From an uncultured Eubacteriales bacterium (GTDB lineage Bacteria > Bacillota > Clostridia > Oscillospirales > Butyricicoccaceae): a stretch of 6,956 nt of DNA. Below are positions 1 through 5,612 of the stretch, piece by piece. Made by a program: the position numbers and the translations under genes. The first letter of the stretch is position 1, and the number at the start of each line of letters is the position of its first letter. Location of the stretch: assembly GCA_900555855.1 (NCBI GenBank), contig USML01000090.1:1-6956 (forward strand). The letters run 5' to 3'. The notes under the pieces are model-generated. The model ran no database searches. It was not told where the DNA came from and worked only from the letters and a program-made list of their open reading frames with translations.

Positions 1-2
1 CC

Positions 3-407
3 TGCAACACCACCACCTGCTTCATGCCCTATATCAACGCCTTCTTCCAGCCCCGTCAGCAGTCTGACCGGCCCAAGGTCGTGCCCGACGGCGCTGTGAA
101 CTTCGCCTTCATCGGTCAGTTTGCCGAGACGCCTCGTGACACCATCTTCACCACCGAGTATTCCATGCGTACCGGTATGGAGTCGGTCTACACCCTGCTG
201 GACATTGACCGGGGCGTGCCGGAGGTCTGGGGCAGCAAGTACGATGTGCGGGAGATCCTGCGCGCCTGCTACTACGCCATCGACAAAAAGCCCATCAGCG
301 AAGCGCCCCTCTCCTTTGCGGAGAGGGAGCTGATCAAGGTGGCTCTGCGCAAGGTCAAGGGCACAGATCTTGAGCTTCTGCTGAAGGAAAGCGGCCTGAT
401 CGAATAA
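3..407 (+). CDS. ohyA: Oleate hydratase, C-terminal part (5' end outside window)
   Basis: The frame is open from the window edge (first whole codon at position 3) to TAA at 405-407, giving 134 residues. They match the C-terminal portion of oleate hydratases as I know the family: a Thr-rich CNTTTCFMPYINAFF stretch, then RPKVVPDGAVNFAFIGQF, a FAETPRDTIFTTEYS segment, and a VYTLLDIDRGVPEVWGSKYD segment before a helical tail. These FAD-dependent enzymes add water across the cis-9 double bond of oleate or linoleate to make 10-hydroxy fatty acids, which in gut and skin bacteria is linked to detoxifying free unsaturated fatty acids. The FAIGQFAETPRDTIFTTEYS region is the most diagnostic part visible. 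The N-terminal dinucleotide-binding fold and most substrate contacts lie upstream and cannot be checked. The ATG at 24 is internal and is not the start. The gene ends just before the terminator pair at 415-487 and converges on a small membrane protein gene. Confidence 0.9.
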   Translation, partial: CNTTTCFMPYINAFFQPRQQSDRPKVVPDGAVNFAFIGQFAETPRDTIFTTEYSMRTGMESVYTLLDIDRGVPEVWGSKYDVREILRACYYAIDKKPISEAPLSFAERELIKVALRKVKGTDLELLLKESGLIE

Positions 408-414
408 CTCAAAT

Positions 415-440
415 AAAAAAAGCCCGCCCCAATCGGGCGG
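415..440 (-). terminator. Intrinsic terminator for the small membrane protein gene
   Basis: Read on the minus strand, a 6-bp GC-only stem (424-429 with 435-440, 5-nt loop) is followed by GC and then seven T (plus-strand A run at 415-421). This is a classic stem plus U-tract. It lies 45 nt beyond the stop codon of the minus-strand gene ending at 485. Confidence 0.8.
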
Positions 441-445
441 AAAGA

Positions 446-487
446 AAGGGCTGCAGCGTAACGATGCGCTGCAGCCCTTCTGTTTTA
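446..487 (+). terminator. Intrinsic terminator for oleate hydratase
   Basis: A perfect 13-bp stem (446-458 with 467-479) closes an 8-nt loop and is followed on the plus strand by CTGTTTTA. An A-rich stretch (441-447) precedes it. It sits 38 nt after the hydratase stop and ends at the stop codon of the converging minus-strand gene. The T-tract is short and interrupted, so termination may be moderate. The same stem also lies on the minus-strand transcript just ahead of its own terminator. Confidence 0.7.
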
Positions 488-802
488 TCCATGCGCCTTC
501 CGCAGAAATGCGGTCAAAAGTGCGGCGCCGGCGCTGACAAAAAGAATCTCTCCAAGAAAGGGGATCAGAATAAACGCATCACTGCTGATCCCAAACATGA
601 GATTTTTTAAGATCAGCAGCAGCCCGGCGCCGGCGACTGAACCGAGAATGACGACTATGCTTCGCTTTGGAACTGTAAAAAATCCAAAGAGGATCCCCAG
701 AAGAACCAGCGCGGTTTCTGCAATAAAAATCGGGCGTAGGGCCGGTTCGCTCCAGCCGGAAAGAAGAACGCCTATGCCGCTGCAACAGATCGCGTAAATC
801 AT
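485..802 (-). CDS. Small hypothetical integral membrane protein (105 aa)
   Basis: I do not recognise a family. The 105-residue protein is mostly hydrophobic, with four likely membrane segments at about residues 2-16, 24-43, 48-66 and 76-100. Short polar joints separate them (SEPALRP, PKRS, and a KNLMFGISSD region), and it ends in a basic RKAHG tail. Small TM proteins of this shape are common in Firmicutes and the shape alone does not give a function. The start ATG at 800-802 is supported by a good AAGGAG site on the minus strand at about 810-815 with 6 nt spacing, and a near-consensus promoter lies about 70 nt upstream. With a terminator after it, it looks like a single-gene transcription unit. 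Two adjacent cysteines (residues 6-7) lie in the first hydrophobic segment, but the motif around them is not a convincing lipobox. That the gene is real is fairly sure; its role is unknown. Confidence 0.72.
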   Translation of the reverse strand: MIYAICCSGIGVLLSGWSEPALRPIFIAETALVLLGILFGFFTVPKRSIVVILGSVAGAGLLLILKNLMFGISSDAFILIPFLGEILFVSAGAALLTAFLRKAHG

Positions 803-870
803 ATGGCGCTCCTTTCTGTTGTTCTATTTTGCTTCCTTCAACCTCAAGCAGGGGATATCCGCTTACTTTC

Positions 871-899
871 ATGATAAGGCCAAACGATTTATATGTCAA
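871..899 (-). promoter_or_regulatory. Promoter for the small membrane protein gene
   Basis: On the minus strand, TTGACA (plus 894-899, perfect -35) is followed by a 17-nt spacer and TATCAT (plus 871-876, one mismatch to TATAAT). Transcription would begin near 864, giving a leader of about 60 nt before the ATG at 802. This is a sequence match to the housekeeping sigma consensus only. Confidence 0.7.
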
Positions 900-1048
900 T
901 ATGCTTTATCAACACTCACAAAAAATCGTCATATTCGTCTATTGCGATGATATCTTTTTGTGAAAGCTTACAGGTGCGATCAAAAGAAGGCGCTGTATTC
1001 AGCCTTGACTGAATACAGCGCCTTCTATGGAGTCTGTTCTTTTATGCT
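900..1048. other. Intergenic stretch between the two minus-strand genes
   Basis: AT-rich up to about 970. Apart from the terminator hairpin at 981-1026 I see no credible gene or RNA here. Because a terminator ends the upstream lipoprotein gene and a separate promoter precedes the membrane protein gene, the two minus-strand genes appear to be independent transcription units. Confidence 0.5.
981..1026 (-). terminator. Strong terminator hairpin after the two-domain lipoprotein gene
   Basis: A perfect 18-bp inverted repeat (985-1002 with 1009-1026) has a 6-nt loop. On the minus strand it starts 22 nt after the lipoprotein stop codon and is followed by TTTTG. The stem is long and the T-tract short. 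It probably works as a terminator and 3'-end stabiliser. Confidence 0.78.
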
Positions 1049-2329
1049 TTACTGGGGCAGCTCTGCGGCCTTGCAGATGATGGAAGCGTCATACTTCTCG
1101 CAAATGCAGACCAGGTAGCCGCCGGTCTGGCCGTCGTCCACATCAAAGTAAGAGGCCTTGACGCTGTGGTCGTTCCAGCCGGAAGCAAACTTGCCGCCTT
1201 CGTTCAGCATGTTGTTGGCGCGCAGTCTGCCGTAGTTCAGGTCGGTCAGGGGCATAACCTTGCCGTTGGGCAGGGTCAGGTTCTCGCCATCCTGGACCAC
1301 ATCGGCCAGCGCAATTGCAAAGCAGGACTTCTCGGGCTTGTTGGTCAAAACGGGGGTCGCGCCAGTGGTGTCAAACTCAAAGGTGGCGCCCAGGTATTCC
1401 CAGGCTTCGCCTTCCAGACCCAGATCAGCCCAGGCCAGCTTCAGGGAGCCGGTGCGCTCCATACCGTCGCGCTTATAGCGGCCGATCTCCACCATGCCGG
1501 CATCCGCCAGAACGCCGATGCGGTCGTCACCGGAGGAGCCGGGCGTCTCGATGACCAGCGTGTAGGAATCCGTCATATCCAGAGCGCCGGTGAACACGCC
1601 GTCAGGATCGGTATCCTCGGGGGCAATGGCCTCGCCGGGCAGCATCTGCGCGGAAACGACGATGCTCTGATTGTACTTCTCGCAGTTCAGGAACACATAG
1701 TAGCCGGTGGTGTTGTCAAAGAAGTCGGCGTCCACGCTCAGGTCGTTCCAGCCCATGACATACTTGCCGCCTTCATTGATCAGGCTGTTGGGACGCATGA
1801 TGCCGTTGTTCAGGTAGATGTACTTGAACTCCACGCCGTTGGGCAGGGAGACGGCGTCTTCGCCCAGGGTGATATCGCCCACGGGCACCACATAGCAGCA
1901 CTTCTCGGGCTTGTTGGTCAGGACGGGCTTTTCGCCGGAGATATCAAAGATAAAGGTGGCGCCCAGATACTCCCAGGCTTCGCCCTCCAGACCCAGCTCG
2001 CTCCAGTCAAACTCCAGAGCATCGATGCGCTTGCTGCCCAGCTTGTTGTACTGGCCGATCTCGACCTTGCCTGCGGCAGCGCGGACGCCGATACGCTCGT
2101 TGCCGGTGGTGCCGGGCGTCTCGATCACGATATTGTAATCCTCCGTCTTGTCCAGAATGCCCTCAAAGGTCGTGGAGGTCTCTTCCACGGGGGGATTCTC
2201 ACCCTGCTGGTCTTCCGCAGGCTGCTTCTGGTCGTCGTTGCTGGGGGTCTGCCCGTTATCCGTGCCGCAGCCAGCCAGCAGAGCCAGCAGCATCATGGCG
2301 GCCAGAATCAAAGACAATGCTTTTTTCAT
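1049..2329 (-). CDS. Lipoprotein of unknown function with two tandem homologous domains (426 aa)
   Basis: I do not recognise this family. It begins with a lipoprotein signal: KK, a hydrophobic core, then LAGC with Cys21 as the likely lipidated residue, so it should be anchored on the outer face of the membrane. An acidic, Gln/Asn/Pro-rich linker follows (about residues 22-53). Two copies of one domain come next, at residues 55-231 and 246-425. Both carry, in the same order, VIETPG, RIGV, VEIG, LGLEGEAWEYLGATF, PVLTNKPEK, LPNG, NEGGK, GWND and CEKY. The copies are joined by a short acidic linker (GEAIAPEDTDPDG). Each copy has an equivalent Cys pair (145/216 and 336/410). No enzyme motif is visible; a binding or structural surface role is only a guess. 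The start is supported by AAAGGAG at 2338-2344, 8 nt from the ATG, and by a good promoter. It is divergent from the peptide transporter operon, whose binding protein has a very similar signal peptide. Confidence 0.88.
   Translation of the reverse strand: MKKALSLILAAMMLLALLAGCGTDNGQTPSNDDQKQPAEDQQGENPPVEETSTTFEGILDKTEDYNIVIETPGTTGNERIGVRAAAGKVEIGQYNKLGSKRIDALEFDWSELGLEGEAWEYLGATFIFDISGEKPVLTNKPEKCCYVVPVGDITLGEDAVSLPNGVEFKYIYLNNGIMRPNSLINEGGKYVMGWNDLSVDADFFDNTTGYYVFLNCEKYNQSIVVSAQMLPGEAIAPEDTDPDGVFTGALDMTDSYTLVIETPGSSGDDRIGVLADAGMVEIGRYKRDGMERTGSLKLAWADLGLEGEAWEYLGATFEFDTTGATPVLTNKPEKSCFAIALADVVQDGENLTLPNGKVMPLTDLNYGRLRANNMLNEGGKFASGWNDHSVKASYFDVDDGQTGGYLVCICEKYDASIICKAAELPQ
1055..1594 (-). repeat. 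Second copy of the duplicated lipoprotein domain
   Basis: This encodes residues 246-425, starting at FTGALDMTDSY and ending at AAELP. It aligns with the first copy with an offset of 191 residues through the middle, rising to 194 near CEKY because of a small insertion (VDDGQ) before the conserved GGY/TGY turn. Confidence 0.85.
1637..2167 (-). repeat. First copy of the duplicated lipoprotein domain
   Basis: This encodes residues 55-231, starting at FEGILDKTEDY. The 15-residue block LGLEGEAWEYLGATF (112-126) is identical to 303-317 in the second copy. At DNA level, 1901-2002 and 1328-1429 agree at about 80 percent of positions by eye. Confidence 0.85.
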
Positions 2330-2391
2330 GGTTGTTTCTCCTTTACGAATTATTCTTCGTTTGCATAGATGTGCAAGCTTTGATGCTTCGA

Positions 2392-2420
2392 ATTATAATC
2401 TCTGCCGAAGAATTTGTAAA
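2392..2420 (-). promoter_or_regulatory. Promoter for the two-domain lipoprotein gene
   Basis: On the minus strand, TTTACA (plus 2415-2420, one mismatch) is followed by a 17-nt spacer and a perfect TATAAT (plus 2392-2397). The predicted transcript start is near 2385, leaving a leader of about 55 nt before the ATG at 2329. Confidence 0.75.
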
Positions 2421-2449
2421 CTGTTCCCGGAAAAGAATTTCAATTTTCA

Positions 2450-2473
2450 TTAAGATTTCACATTAAATCTTAA
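2450..2473. promoter_or_regulatory. Inverted repeat between divergent promoters, candidate operator
   Basis: Two perfect 9-bp arms, TTAAGATTT (2450-2458) and AAATCTTAA (2465-2473), flank the 6-nt spacer CACATT. The site lies upstream of both -35 boxes, about 30 bp from each, where a dimeric regulator could affect both genes. It is AT-rich and no T-tract follows, so a terminator role is unlikely. The regulator is unknown and chance is possible in AT-rich DNA. Confidence 0.4.
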
Positions 2474-2503
2474 CTTGGCCTTCAAATTCTATGGAATCTG
2501 CCG

Positions 2504-2532
2504 TTGCCATTTGAAGGCGTTCTGATTAAAAT
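2504..2532 (+). promoter_or_regulatory. Promoter for the peptide transporter operon
   Basis: TTGCCA (2504-2509, one mismatch to TTGACA), a 17-nt spacer and TAAAAT (2527-2532, one mismatch to TATAAT). The expected start is near 2539, giving a leader of about 75 nt before the ATG at 2615. This also argues against translation starting upstream of 2615. Confidence 0.65.
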
Positions 2533-2601
2533 ATGGAGTATATTTTATCTGCATATTGTGGATTTTCATACAATTCAAGGTTGCAGAAATCAAATTTCTT
2601 T

Positions 2602-2607
2602 AGGAGG
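2602..2607 (+). promoter_or_regulatory. Ribosome binding site that fixes the start of the binding protein
   Basis: A perfect AGGAGG sits 7 nt before the ATG at 2615. The same frame stays open back to a TTG at 2504, but only the 2615 start gives a proper lipoprotein signal peptide. A small inverted repeat (AGAAAT/ATTTCT, 2585-2599) lies immediately upstream of this site. Confidence 0.85.
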
Positions 2608-2614
2608 ACGAAAC

Positions 2615-4570
2615 ATGAAAAAAATCTTGGCTGTTCTGTTGGCCTCGATGATGCTTCTGGGCCTGCTGGCCGGCTGCGGTTCCGACAACGGCACCAACAG
2701 CAACGGCGAAGGCGGCACCAGCAACGGCTCCGCCGATGTGCCGAAGGAGGATCTCTCTCAGGTCACCACCCGTGCCACGGAAATGCTGGGCTTTACGCTG
2801 GCGGACAAGCAGGAGATCCGCTCCGTATATTCCGGCGAAGTCTCCACGCTGAACTATCTGACCACCACCTCTACCGGTGAGTTTGGTCTCTGCGCCAACT
2901 TCATCGACAGTCTGGTGGACTATGACCAGTACGGCGTGATGGTCCCCGGTCTGGCTGCATCCTGGGAAATCAGCGATGACGGCCTGACCTATACCTTCCA
3001 CATCCGGGAAAACGCCACCTGGGTCACCTGGAAAGGCGAATATTACGCCAATGTCACTGCCGACGATTTCGTCGCCGGTCTGGAATATGTTCTGGACCGC
3101 GCCAACGGCTCCACCTCCGCCGGCTTTGCCTATCCTGTCATTAAGAACGCAAAGGCCTATTATATGCAGGAGATCACGGACTTCAGCCAGGTGGGCGTCA
3201 AGGCCGTGGACGAGCGCACGCTGGTCTACACGCTGGAAGAGCCCTGCCCCTATTTCCTCTCTCTGACCAGCTATATGTGCTTCTGGCCCGTGTGCCGCGC
3301 CTTCCTGGAAGAGGTCGGCGATGACTTCGGCACCTATAACGACTGCATCCTTTACTGCGGCGCTTATATCTTCTCCGAATTTGAGCCGCAGGTCCGCAAG
3401 GTCCGCACCAAGAACCCCACCTACTGGGACATCGAAAATGTCCATATCACCAAGATCACTTCCACTTATAATAAGGAAGCGGCCGCGGTCTCTCCCGACC
3501 TGTATCTCCGCGGCGAGATCACCTCTCTGGATGTTCCCAGCTCCCTGCTGCAGGATTGGATGAACGATCCCGAGAAGAAGGACATGATCCGTCCCTCTTC
3601 CCTGAGCTTCTACAGCTATTTCTACTGCCTGAACTTTGACCCCCATTTCTCCGAGGATTATGAGCCGGAGAACTGGAAGAAGGCCGTAAACACCACATCC
3701 TTCCGCCGCTGCCTGTTCTATGCGCTGGACCGTCACGGCGCCCTGATGACCGTGGATCCCTATGATCCCGACCATATCATCATCAATACCTTTACGCCCC
3801 CGGATTTCGTCGCCATGGACGGCTCTGACTTTGTCAACATCGGCGGCATGGCGAAATACACCAACGACGAAAACAACCTGTTCAATCCCGATCTGGCGCT
3901 GGAGCTGAAGGAGCAGGCCATTGCCGATCTGACGGCAAAGGGCGTCACCTTCCCCATCAAGATCCTGATGCCCTACAACGGCGGCGCCACCTGGGGCAAC
4001 CGCTGCCAGGTCATCAAGCAGCAGATGGAGAGCCTGCTGGGCTCTGATTTCATCGAGGTCTGCTTCGAGGCCTACAGCTCCTCCTTCCTGGATTCCACCC
4101 GCCGCTGCGGCAACTACGCCATGCAGGAGTGCAACGAGGAAGCCACCTTTGCCGATCCCGACACCTTCTCCATGATGTTTGACGAGGACAACAACTTCTC
4201 CTTCTTCTATGCCTGCGAGGAAGTGGATGAAAACGGCAAAAACCTGTTTGATGTCTACATGGAGAAGCTGAACTACGCCAAATCCCAGACCACGGACCTG
4301 AGCGAGCGCTACAAGGCCTTTGCCGATGCAGAAGCTTATCTGCTGGACAATGCGATCGCCATCCCCTTTGGCCTTGGCGTGCTGGGTGCGGGCTACACCT
4401 CCAGCCATACCAACCCCTTTGAGGGCGCCTGGTCTCCGCTGGGCGTTTCCAATGAACGCTATAAGTACAGCTATGTCTATAACGAGACCATGAACTCCGA
4501 GCAGTATTACAAGCTTCAGGAACAGTGGGAAAAGGATAAGATCGCTGCACTGCAGGCTGCTGGCCAGTAA
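2615..4570 (+). CDS. Peptide-type ABC transporter substrate-binding lipoprotein (family 5, OppA/DppA-like, 651 aa)
   Basis: This is the extracellular solute-capturing component of the transporter encoded downstream. The signal peptide is KK, a hydrophobic core and LAGC, with Cys21 as the lipid anchor, followed by a Gly/Asn/Ser-rich linker to about residue 40. Family 5 hallmarks appear in order: PGLAASWEISDDGLTYTFHI from residue 111, VTADDFVAGLEYVLD at 147-161, YTLEEPCPYF at 205-214, FRRCLFYALDR at 363-373, FADPDTF at 512-518, and AEAYLLDNAIAIPF at 572-585. Known members bind oligopeptides, dipeptides, nickel chelates or sugars; permease type and gene order favour peptides here, but the ligand cannot be read from sequence. 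It is about 100 residues longer than many OppA proteins and has 13 cysteines besides the lipidated one, which is unusual for an exported protein. It is first in an operon with two permeases and an ATPase, with a stem-loop after the stop. Confidence 0.94.
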   Translation: MKKILAVLLASMMLLGLLAGCGSDNGTNSNGEGGTSNGSADVPKEDLSQVTTRATEMLGFTLADKQEIRSVYSGEVSTLNYLTTTSTGEFGLCANFIDSLVDYDQYGVMVPGLAASWEISDDGLTYTFHIRENATWVTWKGEYYANVTADDFVAGLEYVLDRANGSTSAGFAYPVIKNAKAYYMQEITDFSQVGVKAVDERTLVYTLEEPCPYFLSLTSYMCFWPVCRAFLEEVGDDFGTYNDCILYCGAYIFSEFEPQVRKVRTKNPTYWDIENVHITKITSTYNKEAAAVSPDLYLRGEITSLDVPSSLLQDWMNDPEKKDMIRPSSLSFYSYFYCLNFDPHFSEDYEPENWKKAVNTTSFRRCLFYALDRHGALMTVDPYDPDHIIINTFTPPDFVAMDGSDFVNIGGMAKYTNDENNLFNPDLALELKEQAIADLTAKGVTFPIKILMPYNGGATWGNRCQVIKQQMESLLGSDFIEVCFEAYSSSFLDSTRRCGNYAMQECNEEATFADPDTFSMMFDEDNNFSFFYACEEVDENGKNLFDVYMEKLNYAKSQTTDLSERYKAFADAEAYLLDNAIAIPFGLGVLGAGYTSSHTNPFEGAWSPLGVSNERYKYSYVYNETMNSEQYYKLQEQWEKDKIAALQAAGQ

Positions 4571-4607
4571 TTCAAACAACGGCGGCCATTCCGGATAACA
4601 ATTCGTG

Positions 4608-4640
4608 GGGGCCGGGATTTTTCCGGCCCCTGTCCTTTTC
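4608..4640 (+). terminator. Intra-operon stem-loop between binding protein and permease genes
   Basis: A perfect 8-bp GC stem (GGGGCCGG 4608-4615 with CCGGCCCC 4623-4630) and a 7-nt T-rich loop are followed by TGTCCTTTTC. It lies 37 nt after the binding protein stop and 37 nt before the permease ATG. Such hairpins commonly cause partial termination or protect the 3' end, so that binding protein mRNA exceeds permease mRNA. The imperfect T-tract fits leaky termination. I see no clear new promoter between it and the permease. Confidence 0.65.
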
Positions 4641-4667
4641 TAAATCTGAAGTGAGGCTGAAACACAT

Positions 4668-5612
4668 ATGGGAAAATACATTCTTAGCCGGCTTTTACGG
4701 TCGGTCATCACCCTGGTGGTCATTATCTCCGTTGTCTTCTCCCTGCTCCGTCTGATGCCCGTGGAGGGCTACTTCGGTGCGGGCTACGACAAGCTGGCGC
4801 CTGAGGTGGTGGACGCTTATCTGGAAAGCATCGGTCTGAAGGACCCGCTCTACAAGCAGTTATTTGATTTCTACAAAAACGCCCTGCAAGGTGAATTTGG
4901 CAAATCCATCAATTACCGTAAAAATGTCGATGTCACCAAGATCATCGCGCCAAAAGTGAAATACTCCGTCTACTTCGGTCTGGCCTCGCTGGGCATCAGC
5001 CTGGTGGTCGGTCTGCTGCTGGGCGTTTTTATGGCCCGCTACAAGGGTCATGCCTTGGATCGGGTGGGTACGGTCTACATCGTATTGATCAACTCCGTCC
5101 CCTCGGCAGTCTATTATCTATTTATCCAATCCAAGATCTCCTCCTGGCTGTCGCTGCCCATGATCTTCGATCAGGACCGGCCCATCAGCTGGGTCCTGCC
5201 GGTGATCTCCATGTCTCTGGGCAGCATCGCTTCCTACGCCATGTGGATGCGCCGCTATATGGTAGACGAGCTGAACAAGGATTACATCCGTCTGGCCCGT
5301 GCCAAGGGCATCGGCCCTCGCAAGACCATGCTGAACCATGTGCTGCGCAACGCTTTTATCCCTATGGCGCAGTATCTCCCCTCCTCCATGCTGCTGACGA
5401 TCTCCGGCTCCATCTATGTGGAGTCTCTGTATTCCATCCCCGGCATGGGCGGTCTGCTGGTAGACGCGATCCAGAAGCAGGATAACCCCCTGGTGCAGAT
5501 CCTGGTCATCGTCTATTCCGCCATCGGTATTTTCGGTCTGGTGCTGGGCGATATTGCCATGGTCATCGTTGACCCGCGCATCAAGCTCGGCAAAAAGGGA
5601 GGCAACCGCTAA
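4668..5612 (+). CDS. oppB: ABC transporter permease, OppB/DppB family (314 aa)
   Basis: This is one of two channel-forming subunits in the inner membrane of a binding-protein-dependent peptide-type importer. The N-terminus (GKYILSRLLRSVITLVVIISVVF) is the typical first helix of OppB-like proteins, followed by an extracellular loop. Further membrane segments lie at about residues 97-122, 133-155, 174-194, 232-255 and 276-302. The EAA loop that docks onto the ATPase is clear: DYIRLARAKGIGPRKTMLNH from residue 205, then VLRNAFIP. The C-terminus carries the family's SIYVESLYSIPGMGGLLVDAI and ends in DPRIKLG. Length is normal for the family. Its site GAGG at 4653-4656 is weak and 11 nt from the ATG, so translation may be lower than that of the binding protein. 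The gene overlaps the next one by 1 nt. The symbol denotes the family; Opp versus Dpp specificity is not resolved. Confidence 0.95.
   Translation: MGKYILSRLLRSVITLVVIISVVFSLLRLMPVEGYFGAGYDKLAPEVVDAYLESIGLKDPLYKQLFDFYKNALQGEFGKSINYRKNVDVTKIIAPKVKYSVYFGLASLGISLVVGLLLGVFMARYKGHALDRVGTVYIVLINSVPSAVYYLFIQSKISSWLSLPMIFDQDRPISWVLPVISMSLGSIASYAMWMRRYMVDELNKDYIRLARAKGIGPRKTMLNHVLRNAFIPMAQYLPSSMLLTISGSIYVESLYSIPGMGGLLVDAIQKQDNPLVQILVIVYSAIGIFGLVLGDIAMVIVDPRIKLGKKGGNR

Noticed and set aside
579..899. Alternative minus-strand frame overlapping the small membrane protein
   Set aside because: Its start lies inside the promoter of the 485-802 gene, upstream of the predicted transcript start, and its product is not a plausible protein. 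The 485-802 frame has the ribosome site and coherent membrane helices.
919..957. Possible hairpin between AAAAAATCGTCAT and ATGATATCTTTTT
   Set aside because: The arms mismatch at four consecutive central positions, so pairing is limited to A/T ends and would be weak.
1166..2368. Long plus-strand open frame opposite the two-domain lipoprotein
   Set aside because: The translation is low-complexity (Gly/Val/Gln/His-rich), and the minus strand gives a lipoprotein with conserved repeats, ribosome site and promoter.
2504..2614. N-terminal extension of the substrate-binding protein from an upstream TTG
   Set aside because: It would start inside the -35 box and hide the lipoprotein signal peptide. 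A perfect AGGAGG is placed for the ATG at 2615.
2600..4579. Very long open frame on the minus strand opposite the substrate-binding protein
   Set aside because: It mirrors codon bias of the real gene on the other strand. Its translation is repetitive Gly/Val/Ile/Ala/Asp-rich with no recognisable domain, while the plus strand encodes clear family 5 motifs with signal peptide and ribosome site.
4592..4604. CGGATAACAATTC resembles half of the E. coli lac operator
   Set aside because: Only one half matches, the symmetric partner half is absent, flanking bases differ from vector sequence, and it lies at the 3' side of a gene rather than at a promoter. Most likely chance.
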